Below, in pieces: positions 8,201-17,400 of a DNA stretch of 64,000 nucleotides. The translations under genes and the position numbers were made by a program. Each line of letters opens with the position of its first letter. Within the stretch, counting starts at the first letter, position 1. The notes beneath the pieces were generated by a model. It was not told where the DNA came from. It worked only from the letters and a program-made list of their open reading frames with translations, and did not search any database. Location: the NCBI RefSeq assembly GCF_010548375.1, contig NZ_JAAGLY010000019.1, forward strand, positions 111,460 to 175,459, written 5' to 3'. This DNA is from Streptomyces sp. SID13726. GTDB taxonomy: Bacteria > Actinomycetota > Actinomycetes > Streptomycetales > Streptomycetaceae.

Positions 8201-9270
8201 AGCCCTACACCGACGGGGCGGCCGGCGCGACCGCGGGCGGTGCGGCGGCCCCGGTCGTCGAGGTGTCCGGCGCCCATGTCGTGCACAAGGCCCGCAGCGG
8301 CGGCCTGTTCACCCGGGACCGGGTCCACGCCCTGACCGGCGCCGACCTCGTGATCGCCCCCGGTGAGACGGTCGGCGTGGTCGGCGAGTCCGGGTGCGGG
8401 AAGTCGACGCTGGCGAAGGTGCTGGTGGGGGTGGAGCGGCCGACCTCGGGGACGGTGACCTTCCAGGGCCGCGACCTGTGGTCGATGCCGGCCGCCGAGC
8501 GCCGGACGACCGTGGGAGCGGGCACCGGCATGATCTTCCAGGACCCGTCGACCGCGCTCAACCGCCGGCTTCCCGTACGGCAGATCCTGCGCGACCCGCT
8601 GGACGTGCACGACCGGGGTACGAAGGCGCAACGCGAGGACCGGGTAAGGGAGTTGATGTCCCTGGTCGGTCTGCCCCGCGCACTGGCCGACGCGCTGCCG
8701 GGCCGGCTCTCCGGCGGCCAGCGCCAACGCGTGGCGATCGCACGGGCGTTGGCGCTGGAGCCCCGGCTGGTGGTGGCCGACGAACCGACGAGCGCCCTGG
8801 ACGTGTCGGTGCGCGCGCAGATCCTGAACCTGCTGCTCGACCTGAAGGAACGCCTGGGCCTGGCCCTGGTGTTCGTCTCGCACGACATCCAGACGGTACG
8901 GCGGATGAGCGACCGGGTGATCACCATGTACCTGGGCCGGATCGTCGAGGAGTCCCCGGCCGGCATCGTCACGGACCGGGCCCGGCACCCGTACACCCGG
9001 GCCCTGTTCTCCGCGACCCCGGGACTGCTGCACCCGATCGACCCGATCCCGCTGGTGGGCCCGGTCCCGTCGGCGACCCGGCCGCCGAGTGGCTGTCCCT
9101 TCCGCACCCGCTGCTGGAAGGCGGACGAGGTCTGCGCGTCGGACATGCCGGACTTTTCGGCCGCGTCGGCCCCAGGACACCGTTTCCGGTGTCACCATCC
9201 GGTGCAGGAGGACCAGTCGACGGGCGATCTCGTCCGTCAGAGCCACCGCACCACCGAGGAGCCCCGATGA
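8197..9270 (+). CDS. ABC importer ATPase (DppF/OppF type)
   Basis: 357 residues; second nucleotide-binding subunit of the importer. Walker A GESGCGKST, signature LSGGQRQR and Walker B LVVADEPTSALD are intact, and the C-terminal oligopeptide-transporter extension has the cysteine cluster CPFRTRCWKADEVC. The GTG start overlaps the stop of the fused permease-ATPase (GTGA, 8197-8200), and its own stop overlaps the lyase start (ATGA, 9267-9270), placing the lyase in the same operon as the transporter. Confidence 0.92.
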   Translation: MKPYTDGAAGATAGGAAAPVVEVSGAHVVHKARSGGLFTRDRVHALTGADLVIAPGETVGVVGESGCGKSTLAKVLVGVERPTSGTVTFQGRDLWSMPAAERRTTVGAGTGMIFQDPSTALNRRLPVRQILRDPLDVHDRGTKAQREDRVRELMSLVGLPRALADALPGRLSGGQRQRVAIARALALEPRLVVADEPTSALDVSVRAQILNLLLDLKERLGLALVFVSHDIQTVRRMSDRVITMYLGRIVEESPAGIVTDRARHPYTRALFSATPGLLHPIDPIPLVGPVPSATRPPSGCPFRTRCWKADEVCASDMPDFSAASAPGHRFRCHHPVQEDQSTGDLVRQSHRTTEEPR

Positions 9271-10202
9271 CCCTGCCCACCCCGCTGACCGGTGTCGTCC
9301 CGCCCGTCTGCACGCCCCTGACACCGGACCGCGAGGTGGACGTCCCCTCACTGCTCAGGCTCGTCGACCATCTGGTCACCGGCGGGGTGCACGGACTGTT
9401 CGTGCTCGGCACGACGTCCGAGGTGGCGTTCCTGACCGACGCCCAGCGCAGACTGGTCGTCGAGACGGTGGCCGGGCACGTCGGAGGCCAGCTCCCGGTG
9501 CTGGCCGGGGTGATCGACATGACGACGGCCCGGGTCCTGGACCATGTCCGGGCGGTCGCGGCGGCGAGGGCCGACGCGGTGGTCGTCACCGCGCCCTTCT
9601 ACACGAGCACCCACCCGGCGGAGATCGCCCGCCACTACCGTGTCGTCGCGGCAGGCAGCCCGGTCCCGGTCATCGCCTACGACCTGCCGAGCGGCGTCCA
9701 CAGCAAGCTCCCCGGCGATGTCGTGCTGGACCTGGCCGCCGAGGGCGTCCTGGCCGGCCTCAAGGACTCCAGCGGCGACCTCGCCGGCTTCCGCACGGTG
9801 GTCTCCGGCGCCCGCACCCGCCCCGACATCAGCGGCTTCAGCGTCCTGACCGGCTCCGAGCTCATCATCGACGCGGCCCTCGCGGTGGGCGCGGACGGCG
9901 CGGTGCCCGGCCTCGCCAACGTCGACCCCGAGGGCTACGTCCGCCTCGACCGGCTGTGCCGCGCGGGCGACTGGGACGCGGCCCGCGCCGAACAGGAGCG
10001 GCTGTGCACCCTGTTCGGCATGGTCCGGGTGGGCGACCCGGCCCGCATGGGCGGCTCCTCCTCGGCCCTCGGCGCCTTCAAGGCGGCCCTGCACCTGCGA
10101 GGTGTGATCGCCTGCCCGGCCACGGCCGAGCCGCAGGTGCCGCTGTCGGAGGCGGAGGTGGAGCAGGTGGGCAAGTTCCTGGCGGGGGCGGGGCTGCTGT
10201 AG
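9267..10202 (+). CDS. DapA/NanA-family lyase (dihydrodipicolinate synthase / N-acetylneuraminate lyase superfamily)
   Basis: 311 residues, TIM barrel. The Schiff-base lysine is in AGLKDSSGD, the conserved tyrosine in IAYDLPSG, and the carboxylate-binding motif is GTTSE rather than the usual GTTGE/GSTGE. The family includes biosynthetic DapA and catabolic aldolases such as N-acetylneuraminate lyase. Its position as last gene of an importer operon, next to a sialidase and divergent from a GntR regulator, argues for a catabolic aldolase acting on the imported substrate, possibly a sialic acid yielding pyruvate and an amino sugar. No kinase or epimerase for the amino sugar lies in this window. 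Exact substrate unproven. Confidence 0.82.
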   Translation: MTLPTPLTGVVPPVCTPLTPDREVDVPSLLRLVDHLVTGGVHGLFVLGTTSEVAFLTDAQRRLVVETVAGHVGGQLPVLAGVIDMTTARVLDHVRAVAAARADAVVVTAPFYTSTHPAEIARHYRVVAAGSPVPVIAYDLPSGVHSKLPGDVVLDLAAEGVLAGLKDSSGDLAGFRTVVSGARTRPDISGFSVLTGSELIIDAALAVGADGAVPGLANVDPEGYVRLDRLCRAGDWDAARAEQERLCTLFGMVRVGDPARMGGSSSALGAFKAALHLRGVIACPATAEPQVPLSEAEVEQVGKFLAGAGLL

Positions 10203-10266
10203 GGCATGTCCGGCGTCGCGGGGCGTGGCACGTGCTCAACTGGCTGAAACCGCCGGGGAGTTGGAC

Positions 10267-11505
10267 CTAGAGCGCGTCCACCGGGACCCGCCGGAACTCG
10301 ACGGTCTCGTACGTCCCCGTCACGCCCGTCTCGTAGAGGATGCCGACCTGTCGGAGCCCGACCGGCACCAGATCGGAGTACCCGGCGCGCTGCTCCGACA
10401 GGGTCAGCGCCTTCCGGAAGGTCGCTCCGCCGTCCCGGCTGCTCCAGATCGCCATCGCGTAGCGGGCCGTCGGCACGGAGGGTCCGGAGAAGAGCAACGG
10501 GGCTTTATCTGCGGCGAGTTGGAGGACGCTCCCCTGCACCACGGGCACGTCGTTCAGCGTGGGCTGGACGGCGTAGGGGCGGTCGAGGGTCTCGGCTCCG
10601 TCGCTGGAGTAGCTGTCCAGCCGGTTGCCGGGGCTCGTGCCGTTCTGGTCACGGGAGCTGAAGTAGAGGCGGCCGTCGGGGAGTTGGGCCGCCGTCGACT
10701 CGTTGGCGTTGTCCAGGCCGTCGTAGGAGTCGTCGACGAGGCCGAGCCGCCAGCTGCGGCCCCCGTCGTCGCTGAGCAGTGCGTGGGCGCCGTAGTACCG
10801 GGCCTCCTGGCCGGTGTCCGGGGAGCCGGGCGGCGGGGCGGCGGAGTGGTTCGCGGGGACGACGAGGCGTCCGGCGTGCGGGCCGTGGGTGAGGGCGACC
10901 GCGTGTCCGGGCCCGGTGGCGTACCAGCGCCAGTCCGCGGGCTTCACCTCGGCGGTGATGTCCCGCGGGGCCGTGAAGCTCACCCCGTCGTCCCGGCTGC
11001 GCTGCACGAACACCCTGCGGCTCCGCTCGGCACTCACCTCGCCCCGCATGATCTGCGCCTCGGTCACCGCCCCGCTGTTGTACGAGGTCAGCAGCACGAC
11101 CGTGCCGGTGCGCGGGTCCACCACCGGCGCCGGGTTCCCCCGTGTGTCACCGTCCCCGGCGGCGACGACCTCCAGCGGCCCCCAGGTACAGCCACCGTCG
11201 CCGGAACGCCGGAGCACGACATCGATGTTCCCGGTGTCCCCGGCCCCGTCCCGACGCCCCTCGGCGAAGGCGAGAACCGTGCCCCGGCGCGTGGTGACGG
11301 CGGCCGGGACGCGGTAGGCGGAGTAGCCGCCGTCGCCGGAGACGTACGGCACGGAGGACGGGCAGTCGGCTGCGGCGGAGGCGGGCGTGGTGGCGGAGGC
11401 GGACGTGGTGGCGGTGAGCGCGGTGAGCAGGACGGCGGCGGTGAGGAGGGCGCGGCGGAGGTGGGTGCGGCTGAAGAGGATGCGGCAGGGAAAGGTGAGC
11501 GTCAC
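10267..11505 (-). CDS. Secreted exo-alpha-sialidase (neuraminidase, GH33-like)
   Basis: About 412 residues with an N-terminal signal peptide (basic start, hydrophobic LLTAAVLLTALTA, then Ala-rich cleavage region). The family arginine motif appears as YRVPA. Four Asp-box repeats are visible: SGDGGCTW, SRDDGVSF, SDDGGRSW and SRDGGATF, the hallmark of six-bladed sialidase propellers. It would release terminal sialic acids from glycoconjugates outside the cell. It converges on the importer/lyase operon, whose product could take up and split the released sugar. The start is chosen as GTG 11505, just before the signal sequence; other starts upstream in the frame are possible. Confidence 0.88.
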   Translation of the reverse strand: MTLTFPCRILFSRTHLRRALLTAAVLLTALTATTSASATTPASAAADCPSSVPYVSGDGGYSAYRVPAAVTTRRGTVLAFAEGRRDGAGDTGNIDVVLRRSGDGGCTWGPLEVVAAGDGDTRGNPAPVVDPRTGTVVLLTSYNSGAVTEAQIMRGEVSAERSRRVFVQRSRDDGVSFTAPRDITAEVKPADWRWYATGPGHAVALTHGPHAGRLVVPANHSAAPPPGSPDTGQEARYYGAHALLSDDGGRSWRLGLVDDSYDGLDNANESTAAQLPDGRLYFSSRDQNGTSPGNRLDSYSSDGAETLDRPYAVQPTLNDVPVVQGSVLQLAADKAPLLFSGPSVPTARYAMAIWSSRDGGATFRKALTLSEQRAGYSDLVPVGLRQVGILYETGVTGTYETVEFRRVPVDAL

Positions 11506-11794
11506 CGTCCCATGGTTCCCGGTGTCCCCGTCCCGGACCCGTACGCCACGACGACCAATGGGACCCGGTCCCGCGCCACCAGCGTGAGCCCCGACTGTCC
11601 GGGCAGGTTCCGGTCCTCCGGTGGGAAGAGGCGGAGTCGTCGGGTGGCAGGGCGAGTTACGGGATACTTCCAGGGGTGGCACGGGGGGTGTTTTACTCCC
11701 GGTGGAGTACGGGGGAAGCGCCGGGGGCGTGCAGCGTCTCCCGGCGCCATGAGCGCTTCCGGGTCGCCCCGCCGGGACACGAAGGGGCACACGC

Positions 11795-13387
11795 GTGACA
11801 AGGCGTCGCAGATTCGACGAGGTCGAGAGGGGCCTCGTCGCCGACATCGTGACGGTGCTCGACGAGTCCGCCGACGGGCTGACGGACGAGGCGGGGCGCC
11901 GGCTGTGGCGCCGGCAGGTGAACGCGCAGGTCGAAGGGGTGCCGCAGGAGATCTACGCCGTGCCCCGCCAGGAGTTCGTCGGCGTCGTCAGCGCCTGTGC
12001 CGCACAGGACGAGGGGCTGGCGGAACTGGTCGACGTGACCAGGACCCTCGCTCCGGCACTCGGACTCCGGCTCCAGCCGTTGGTCGACGAATGGCGGGCC
12101 CATCGGGTCTACGCGGGCCGCGACTGGCACGCCCTTCGCGACGCGCTCCACCGGCCCTTGGCGGAACCGGGCGACCTGGCAGGCCTGTTCGCCCTGTCGA
12201 CGGGTGGCCGGCGGATGCTGCCCGCGCACAGCACGACACCCTGGCAGGCCTTCGTGAACCTCGCCGACCTCAACTCCGGGCCCGGTGAGCTGCCATCGAG
12301 CATGGTCTTCCTCGAACACCTCGCCCAGCGCCCCGAACTCGCCTCCGCCGTCACCGAGATACGCGCCTGGAACGATCATTTCGCCGCCGAGTGGGAACTG
12401 CTGGACGACTCCGGTCTGTCCGGCCTGCGCAAGAGCATGGAGTCGACCGGCCGCGCCGCCCGCTCCGGCCCGGTCAGCGGTGCGACGGGCCGTCAGGAGC
12501 CCCGGCCGCCGATCCGCCTCTACATCTGTGTGAGCCCCGACCGCACGCCCCAGCCCGGGGGTACGCGTCGCCGCACCCCGCGCTACCACGTCTCGGCCCG
12601 CCTGAACTTCCCGGACTCCGCCACCCTGCACCCGGAGCAGGAACCCGAGGCCCGGGCGCCGGTGACCCGCAGACAACTCAACGCCCGGGTGGCCGAGTTG
12701 CTGACGCGGGTCGCGGAGCTGTGCCACCACCGCTCGGACCCTGTCGCGCTGGACTTCTTCCTCCCGCTGGAGCTGCTCGACGAGCCAGTGGAATGGTGGA
12801 ATCGCGATCCGACACTCGACTACGGCAACCCGCTGTTCCACGCCTACGAGGTGACGGTGCACAGTCTGGAGCGGATGCAGCGGTCGCGGTTCCACAACGC
12901 CTGGCGCCGGCGCTGGGCCCGCTGGCAGGAGAACAGGACGAACGGCCGGAGCGTCCCGCACCCGAACGGCGAGGTCCATGTGTGCCTCCCCGATCCCTCG
13001 CTCACCGGCGCGAAACACCTGAGCCGCCTGGGCGCGACGGTCGGCGGCAACAACGACGTGGTCGGCCTGCTGCTGTGCGAACCACCTTGGAGACGCGGCA
13101 CGTTGGGCGAGCGGGAGGTCGGCCTCGCACTGGATCTCGGGCTCGCCGTCCTGATGTACCACCGCCCGGGCGGAGCGGCCGCGCCCTGGCGGGACGCCCT
13201 GGCCGAGGCCGGCCTGGCCGGTCTGCCCCGGCTCGCCAACCAGTGGCGGTTCGCCGCCGACATGGAGAAGACCGGTGCGTACGACCCGGCGGTCATCCGC
13301 GCGATGGCCATGGTCTACGACGATCCGGAGCAACTGCTCGACGGGGGCCCGACCGCTCCCGTGACCTTCGTGGGGGGAACCGAGTGA
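11795..13387 (+). CDS. EAD-like/VMAP-C-like protein (vWA-MoxR-associated protein)
   Basis: 530 residues, first gene of a three-gene overlapping set. The N-terminal ~100 residues resemble effector-associated domain 2, with the helical signature RQEFVGVVSACAAQDEGLAE. From about residue 200 the protein resembles the VMAP C-terminal domain that accompanies MoxR and vWA partners in NTP-dependent conflict systems: RLYICVSPD, a helical middle, LDFFLPLELLDEPVEWW, and a C-terminal segment DVVGLLLCEPPWRRG. In that family VMAP proteins act as scaffold or processing hub that links a sensing module to an effector through homotypic EAD contacts. GTG 11795 has GAAGGGG at 11781-11787. Domain names are recalled by pattern, not searched. 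Confidence 0.72.
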   Translation: MTRRRRFDEVERGLVADIVTVLDESADGLTDEAGRRLWRRQVNAQVEGVPQEIYAVPRQEFVGVVSACAAQDEGLAELVDVTRTLAPALGLRLQPLVDEWRAHRVYAGRDWHALRDALHRPLAEPGDLAGLFALSTGGRRMLPAHSTTPWQAFVNLADLNSGPGELPSSMVFLEHLAQRPELASAVTEIRAWNDHFAAEWELLDDSGLSGLRKSMESTGRAARSGPVSGATGRQEPRPPIRLYICVSPDRTPQPGGTRRRTPRYHVSARLNFPDSATLHPEQEPEARAPVTRRQLNARVAELLTRVAELCHHRSDPVALDFFLPLELLDEPVEWWNRDPTLDYGNPLFHAYEVTVHSLERMQRSRFHNAWRRRWARWQENRTNGRSVPHPNGEVHVCLPDPSLTGAKHLSRLGATVGGNNDVVGLLLCEPPWRRGTLGEREVGLALDLGLAVLMYHRPGGAAAPWRDALAEAGLAGLPRLANQWRFAADMEKTGAYDPAVIRAMAMVYDDPEQLLDGGPTAPVTFVGGTE

Positions 13388-14406
13388 ACGACTCGACGGA
13401 CAGCGAAGCGCTCCTCTACCGGGGCACAGGCGTACCGGTGCCCAAGGCGCCCTACGGGAAGCGGAGTTGGCCCGCCGGACCGCCGTGGCGCACCTTCTCC
13501 ACTCCGGCGACGATGCCGGAGCCGCCTGACGACGAGGAGGCCGACCGCAGACTCGGCCGGCCGGGCGGGACGCGCACCCCGCTGCCGGAAGAGGTGCGCA
13601 TGGTCAACGCGGCCCTGCTGCTGCGCCGCCCGTTGCTGGTGACCGGGCGTCCGGGCGTCGGCAAGTCGGGCCTCGCCTACCGGATCGCACGCGAGCTACG
13701 GCTGGGACGCGTCCTGCACTGGTCCGTCACCAGCCGCACCACCCTCCTGTCGGGGCTCTACGAGTACGACGCGATCGGGCGGGCCCAGGCGGTGCGGGAC
13801 ACCGACCGTCCCGGCACGGGCGCCTTCGTGCAGCTGGGCCCGCTGGGCACCGCCCTGCTGCCCTACCGGCTGCCGCGGGTGCTCCTGATCGACGAACTCG
13901 ACAAGTGCGACGTCGATCTCCCCAACGACCTGCTCACCCTCTTCGAGGACGGCCACTACGAGATCCCTCCCCTGGTCCGGGTGAAGCCTCAGGAACCCGC
14001 GGTGACCGTCCACACGGCGGATCCGGGCGGCACGGCCGAGATCACGGCGGGCGTCGTACGCTGCCACGCGTTTCCCGTCATCGTGATGACCTCGAACGGC
14101 GAACGCGAGTTCCCCGAGGCGTTCATGCGCCGGTGCCTCCGCCTGGACGTCCCCGATCCCGGCGCGGCGGCGCTCGGGGAGATGGTCTCCGCCCACTTCG
14201 GCGACCGGCTGGGCCCGCCTCAGGAGGCGCTGATCCGCGACTTCCTCCGCAGGAGCGAACAGGTGGGCGGTCTCGCCGCCGACCAACTCCTCAACGCCGT
14301 ACACCTGGTGACGTCCGGGCACTACGCGCACCAGCCCGAGGAGTGGTCCGAACTCCTGGAAGCCATCTGGCACCGACTGGGCGGTGAAGAGGCGGGCACG
14401 GGGTGA
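13384..14406 (+). CDS. MoxR-type AAA+ ATPase
   Basis: 340 residues. Walker A GRPGVGKS at residues 88-95, Walker B VLLIDELDKCD at about 166-176, sensor 1 in VIVMTSNGEREFPEAF, and the arginine finger in FMRRCLRLDVP. The N-terminal ~80 residues are a Pro-rich extension absent from most MoxR proteins. The start overlaps the stop of the VMAP-like gene (GTGA, 13384-13387) and its stop overlaps the next start (GTGA, 14403-14406). MoxR ATPases typically work with vWA-domain partners as remodelling chaperones. Here the vWA-like partner is the N-terminal part of the next gene, and the set is expected to act as one complex. Confidence 0.88.
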   Translation: MNDSTDSEALLYRGTGVPVPKAPYGKRSWPAGPPWRTFSTPATMPEPPDDEEADRRLGRPGGTRTPLPEEVRMVNAALLLRRPLLVTGRPGVGKSGLAYRIARELRLGRVLHWSVTSRTTLLSGLYEYDAIGRAQAVRDTDRPGTGAFVQLGPLGTALLPYRLPRVLLIDELDKCDVDLPNDLLTLFEDGHYEIPPLVRVKPQEPAVTVHTADPGGTAEITAGVVRCHAFPVIVMTSNGEREFPEAFMRRCLRLDVPDPGAAALGEMVSAHFGDRLGPPQEALIRDFLRRSEQVGGLAADQLLNAVHLVTSGHYAHQPEEWSELLEAIWHRLGGEEAGTG

Positions 14407-17400
14407 CGCCCGGCCGGGACACGGCGAGCACGGCCCGCTCGGAGCGGCACCTGCATCCCCGGGAGATCGCGGACGCACTGTGGCTCGCGAGCGAACACGC
14501 CTGGCTGGCCGGGGCGTCGGACGGCCCCGACCCCGACTCGGTGGCCGAGAGCGGCAGTTCGGCGTCGGAGGCAGCCCCGGACGAACGTACGACCGACCGC
14601 GCGTCCGCCACCGAGGGCAGGGGCCCGGAGCCCGACCTCCCCGAGCCCGCTCCCGTCGGGACCGGCGAGACCGCGCAGCACCGTGCGGACGGGGTGGCCC
14701 CGGGGCCCGAGCGGGTCGGCGCGCGGGCGTACGAGGTGGTGTCCCGGACGTCCTCGCCACCCGGCGACCGCGCCCTGGGCCGGGCGCTGCGCGCCTTCCG
14801 TACGACCGTCGCGTCGGCGCACACGAGTGAGCTGGACGAGGAGGCCACCGCCGAACTCCTCGCGCCCGCCCCGTTCCTGCCGCCCGTGCTGCGGCCCACG
14901 CCGGAGCGGCGCTGGCGGGCTGTGCTGCTGGTGGACTCCGCGCCTCGCATGGCGCTGTGGCAGGACACCGCGGCGCGCTTCGCGCGGATCGTCCGCGCCT
15001 TCGGCGGATTCCGCGACGTCACGGAACTCTCGCTGGACACGGCACAGGCCGGACAGGCCACCGTACGGCTGCCCGGCTCCGCCACCGGGTCCCGCTCCGC
15101 CGCGCCCCGCGGACTCGTCGATCCGACGGGCCGGTCGGTCGTCTTCGTGCTGACCGACGGGCTGGCCCCCGCCTGGCGTTCGGGCGCCGCCCAGCGGCTG
15201 CTGGCCCTGTGGGGACGGCGGCAACCGGTGGCGGTGCTGCACATGCTCCCGCAGCGCCTGTGGCACCGTACGGGCCTGCATCCGTCGCGAGTGGCGCTGC
15301 GGGCGTCGGGGCCGTGGACGCCGGGCCGACAGCCCGCCTGGGAGCCCGCCGAGGCGCTCTCCGCGCTGCTGGGCCGTCGCGCGGCGCGGGGCGCGGCCGT
15401 ACCGGTCCCGGTGCTCGAAGGGCGCCCGGAGTGGCTGGAGCCATGGGCCCGGTTCGTGGGCGGGGAGCAGCCGCGCGAGGTGGAGCTGGCCGCCGTGTTC
15501 GCCTCGCCGACCGGACCCGAGCCGGTCCCGTCGGCGCCGCGATCCGACTCCGGAAGCGAGCCCGAACCCGCTGTCCGGGTCGCGACGTTCAGAGGCTGGG
15601 CCTCACCCGACGCGTTCCGGCTGGCCACCCGCCTCGCGGCGGTCCCCCTCGGCCTGGGCGGCGTGACCGAGGTCCAGCAGTGTGTGCTGCCCGGCTCCGA
15701 CCCCCAGCACCTGGCGGAACTCCTGCTCAGCGACCTGCTCACGCTCCGACCACCGGGCTCCCGCGGCCGGTTGGCCTACGCCTTCGTCGACGGGGTGCGG
15801 GAGGAACTGCTGGCCTACGGCTCGCGGACCGCCACCGAGCGGGTGATCGAGCGGGCGGCGGAGATCCTCGCCCCGACGAACTCGGCGGCGCGGAGCCTGC
15901 TGTCGTATCTGCGGGGCGAGGCGGCGACCGTCGCCCCCGCTCCGGACACGGACCAGGAGTTCAGAAGCGTCGAACGCGCCGTCCTGCACGCGTTGAGCGG
16001 CCCTCACGCCCGCCGGGCACGGCAGTTGGACGCTCTGGAGAACACCGGCTCCGTACGCACCGCCGGCCGGACCGCGGTGGCGGCCGAACCGGACGAAGCC
16101 GACGACCACCCGTACGACACCGCACGATCGAGACTGGTGTACTCGATCGGACCACTGGAACAGCACACCGTCGTCGCGGCCGACACCGCGCGCGCGGATC
16201 CAGGAGAGAACCACATGTCAGTGACTGTGCCCCACGGCCGGCCCGCCGAGAGCGACCGGAACCGGACCAGGCCCATGGTCTGGGGGAACGTCCCGCCCCG
16301 CAACGCCAGTTTCACCGGCCGGGAGGAGCTGCTCGAAGCGCTTGAGGAGTCGCTGCTCGCCAACCCGGTGACGGCCGCGCTGCCGCAGGCCCTGCACGGC
16401 ATGGGCGGCATCGGCAAGTCGCAGCTGGCCCTGGAGTACGTCTACCGGTACGCCACCAACTACGACCTGGTGTGGTGGATCCCGGCGGAACAGCCGGCCC
16501 TGATCCGCCAGGCGTTCGTCGAACTCGCCGAGCGACTTCAGGTCTCGGTCTCCTCCATGGCCTCGACGGCGATTCCCGCGGTGCTGGAAGCGCTCCGGAC
16601 CGGAATCCCCTACGGCAACTGGCTCCTGGTCTTCGACAACGCGGACAGCCCCGAAGCCATCCAGGACTGCTTCCCGAGCCGCTTCGAGGGCGGCCCCGCG
16701 GGGGCGGTGCTCGTGACCTCGCGCAACCCTCAATGGAACGCTCTGGCCCATCCGTTGGAGGTCGGCGTCTTCGAACGGCACGAGAGCGTGGCGCTCCTGA
16801 GGCGACGCAATCCCGATGTGACCGACGACGAGGCCGAGTTGCTGGCCGAGACCTTGGGAGACCTGCCTCTGGCGGTGGAACAGGCATCGGCCTGGCGCGC
16901 CGAGACGGGAATGTCACCGAAGGAATATGTGCGGCTGTTCGAGGAGATCAGCGCGGAGCTGATGCACACCTCCTCAGCGACGCAGTACGGGGACACCATC
17001 GCGAGCGCTTGGGGTGTCTCCCTCGGGCGTCTTGAGGAACGGAGCCCGGCGGCCCTGCGCCTGCTGGAGCTGTGCTCCTACCTCGCGCCGAAGCCCGTGC
17101 CACGCCATCTCTTCGCCCAGCGCACCGGCGAGCGCATCGACCCGGATCTCGACCGCGTCCTCGGCGACCCCCTCCAGTTCGCCAGGGCTCTCCGGGAGAT
17201 CAACCGCTACTCCCTCGCCCGGATCGACCACCGCACCGACACGATCACACTGCACCGGCTGGTCCAGGCTCTGTTGCGGTCCCGTATGTCCGAAGAGCAG
17301 CGCGTGCGTTATCGGCACGGAGCCCATCTGCTGCTCGCCGGCAGCTGGACCGGCGAACTGCACGACCCGCGCAACTGGCCGCGTTTCGCCCAGCTGTATC

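Noticed and set aside
9267..10202. Assignment as biosynthetic dapA
   Set aside because: It is the last gene of an importer operon next to a sialidase and has GTTSE in place of GTTGE; a catabolic lyase is more likely.
13384..14406. MoxR gene as part of a methanol dehydrogenase or gas-vesicle cluster
   Set aside because: No mox or gvp genes nearby; partners are VMAP-like and vWA/STAND proteins.
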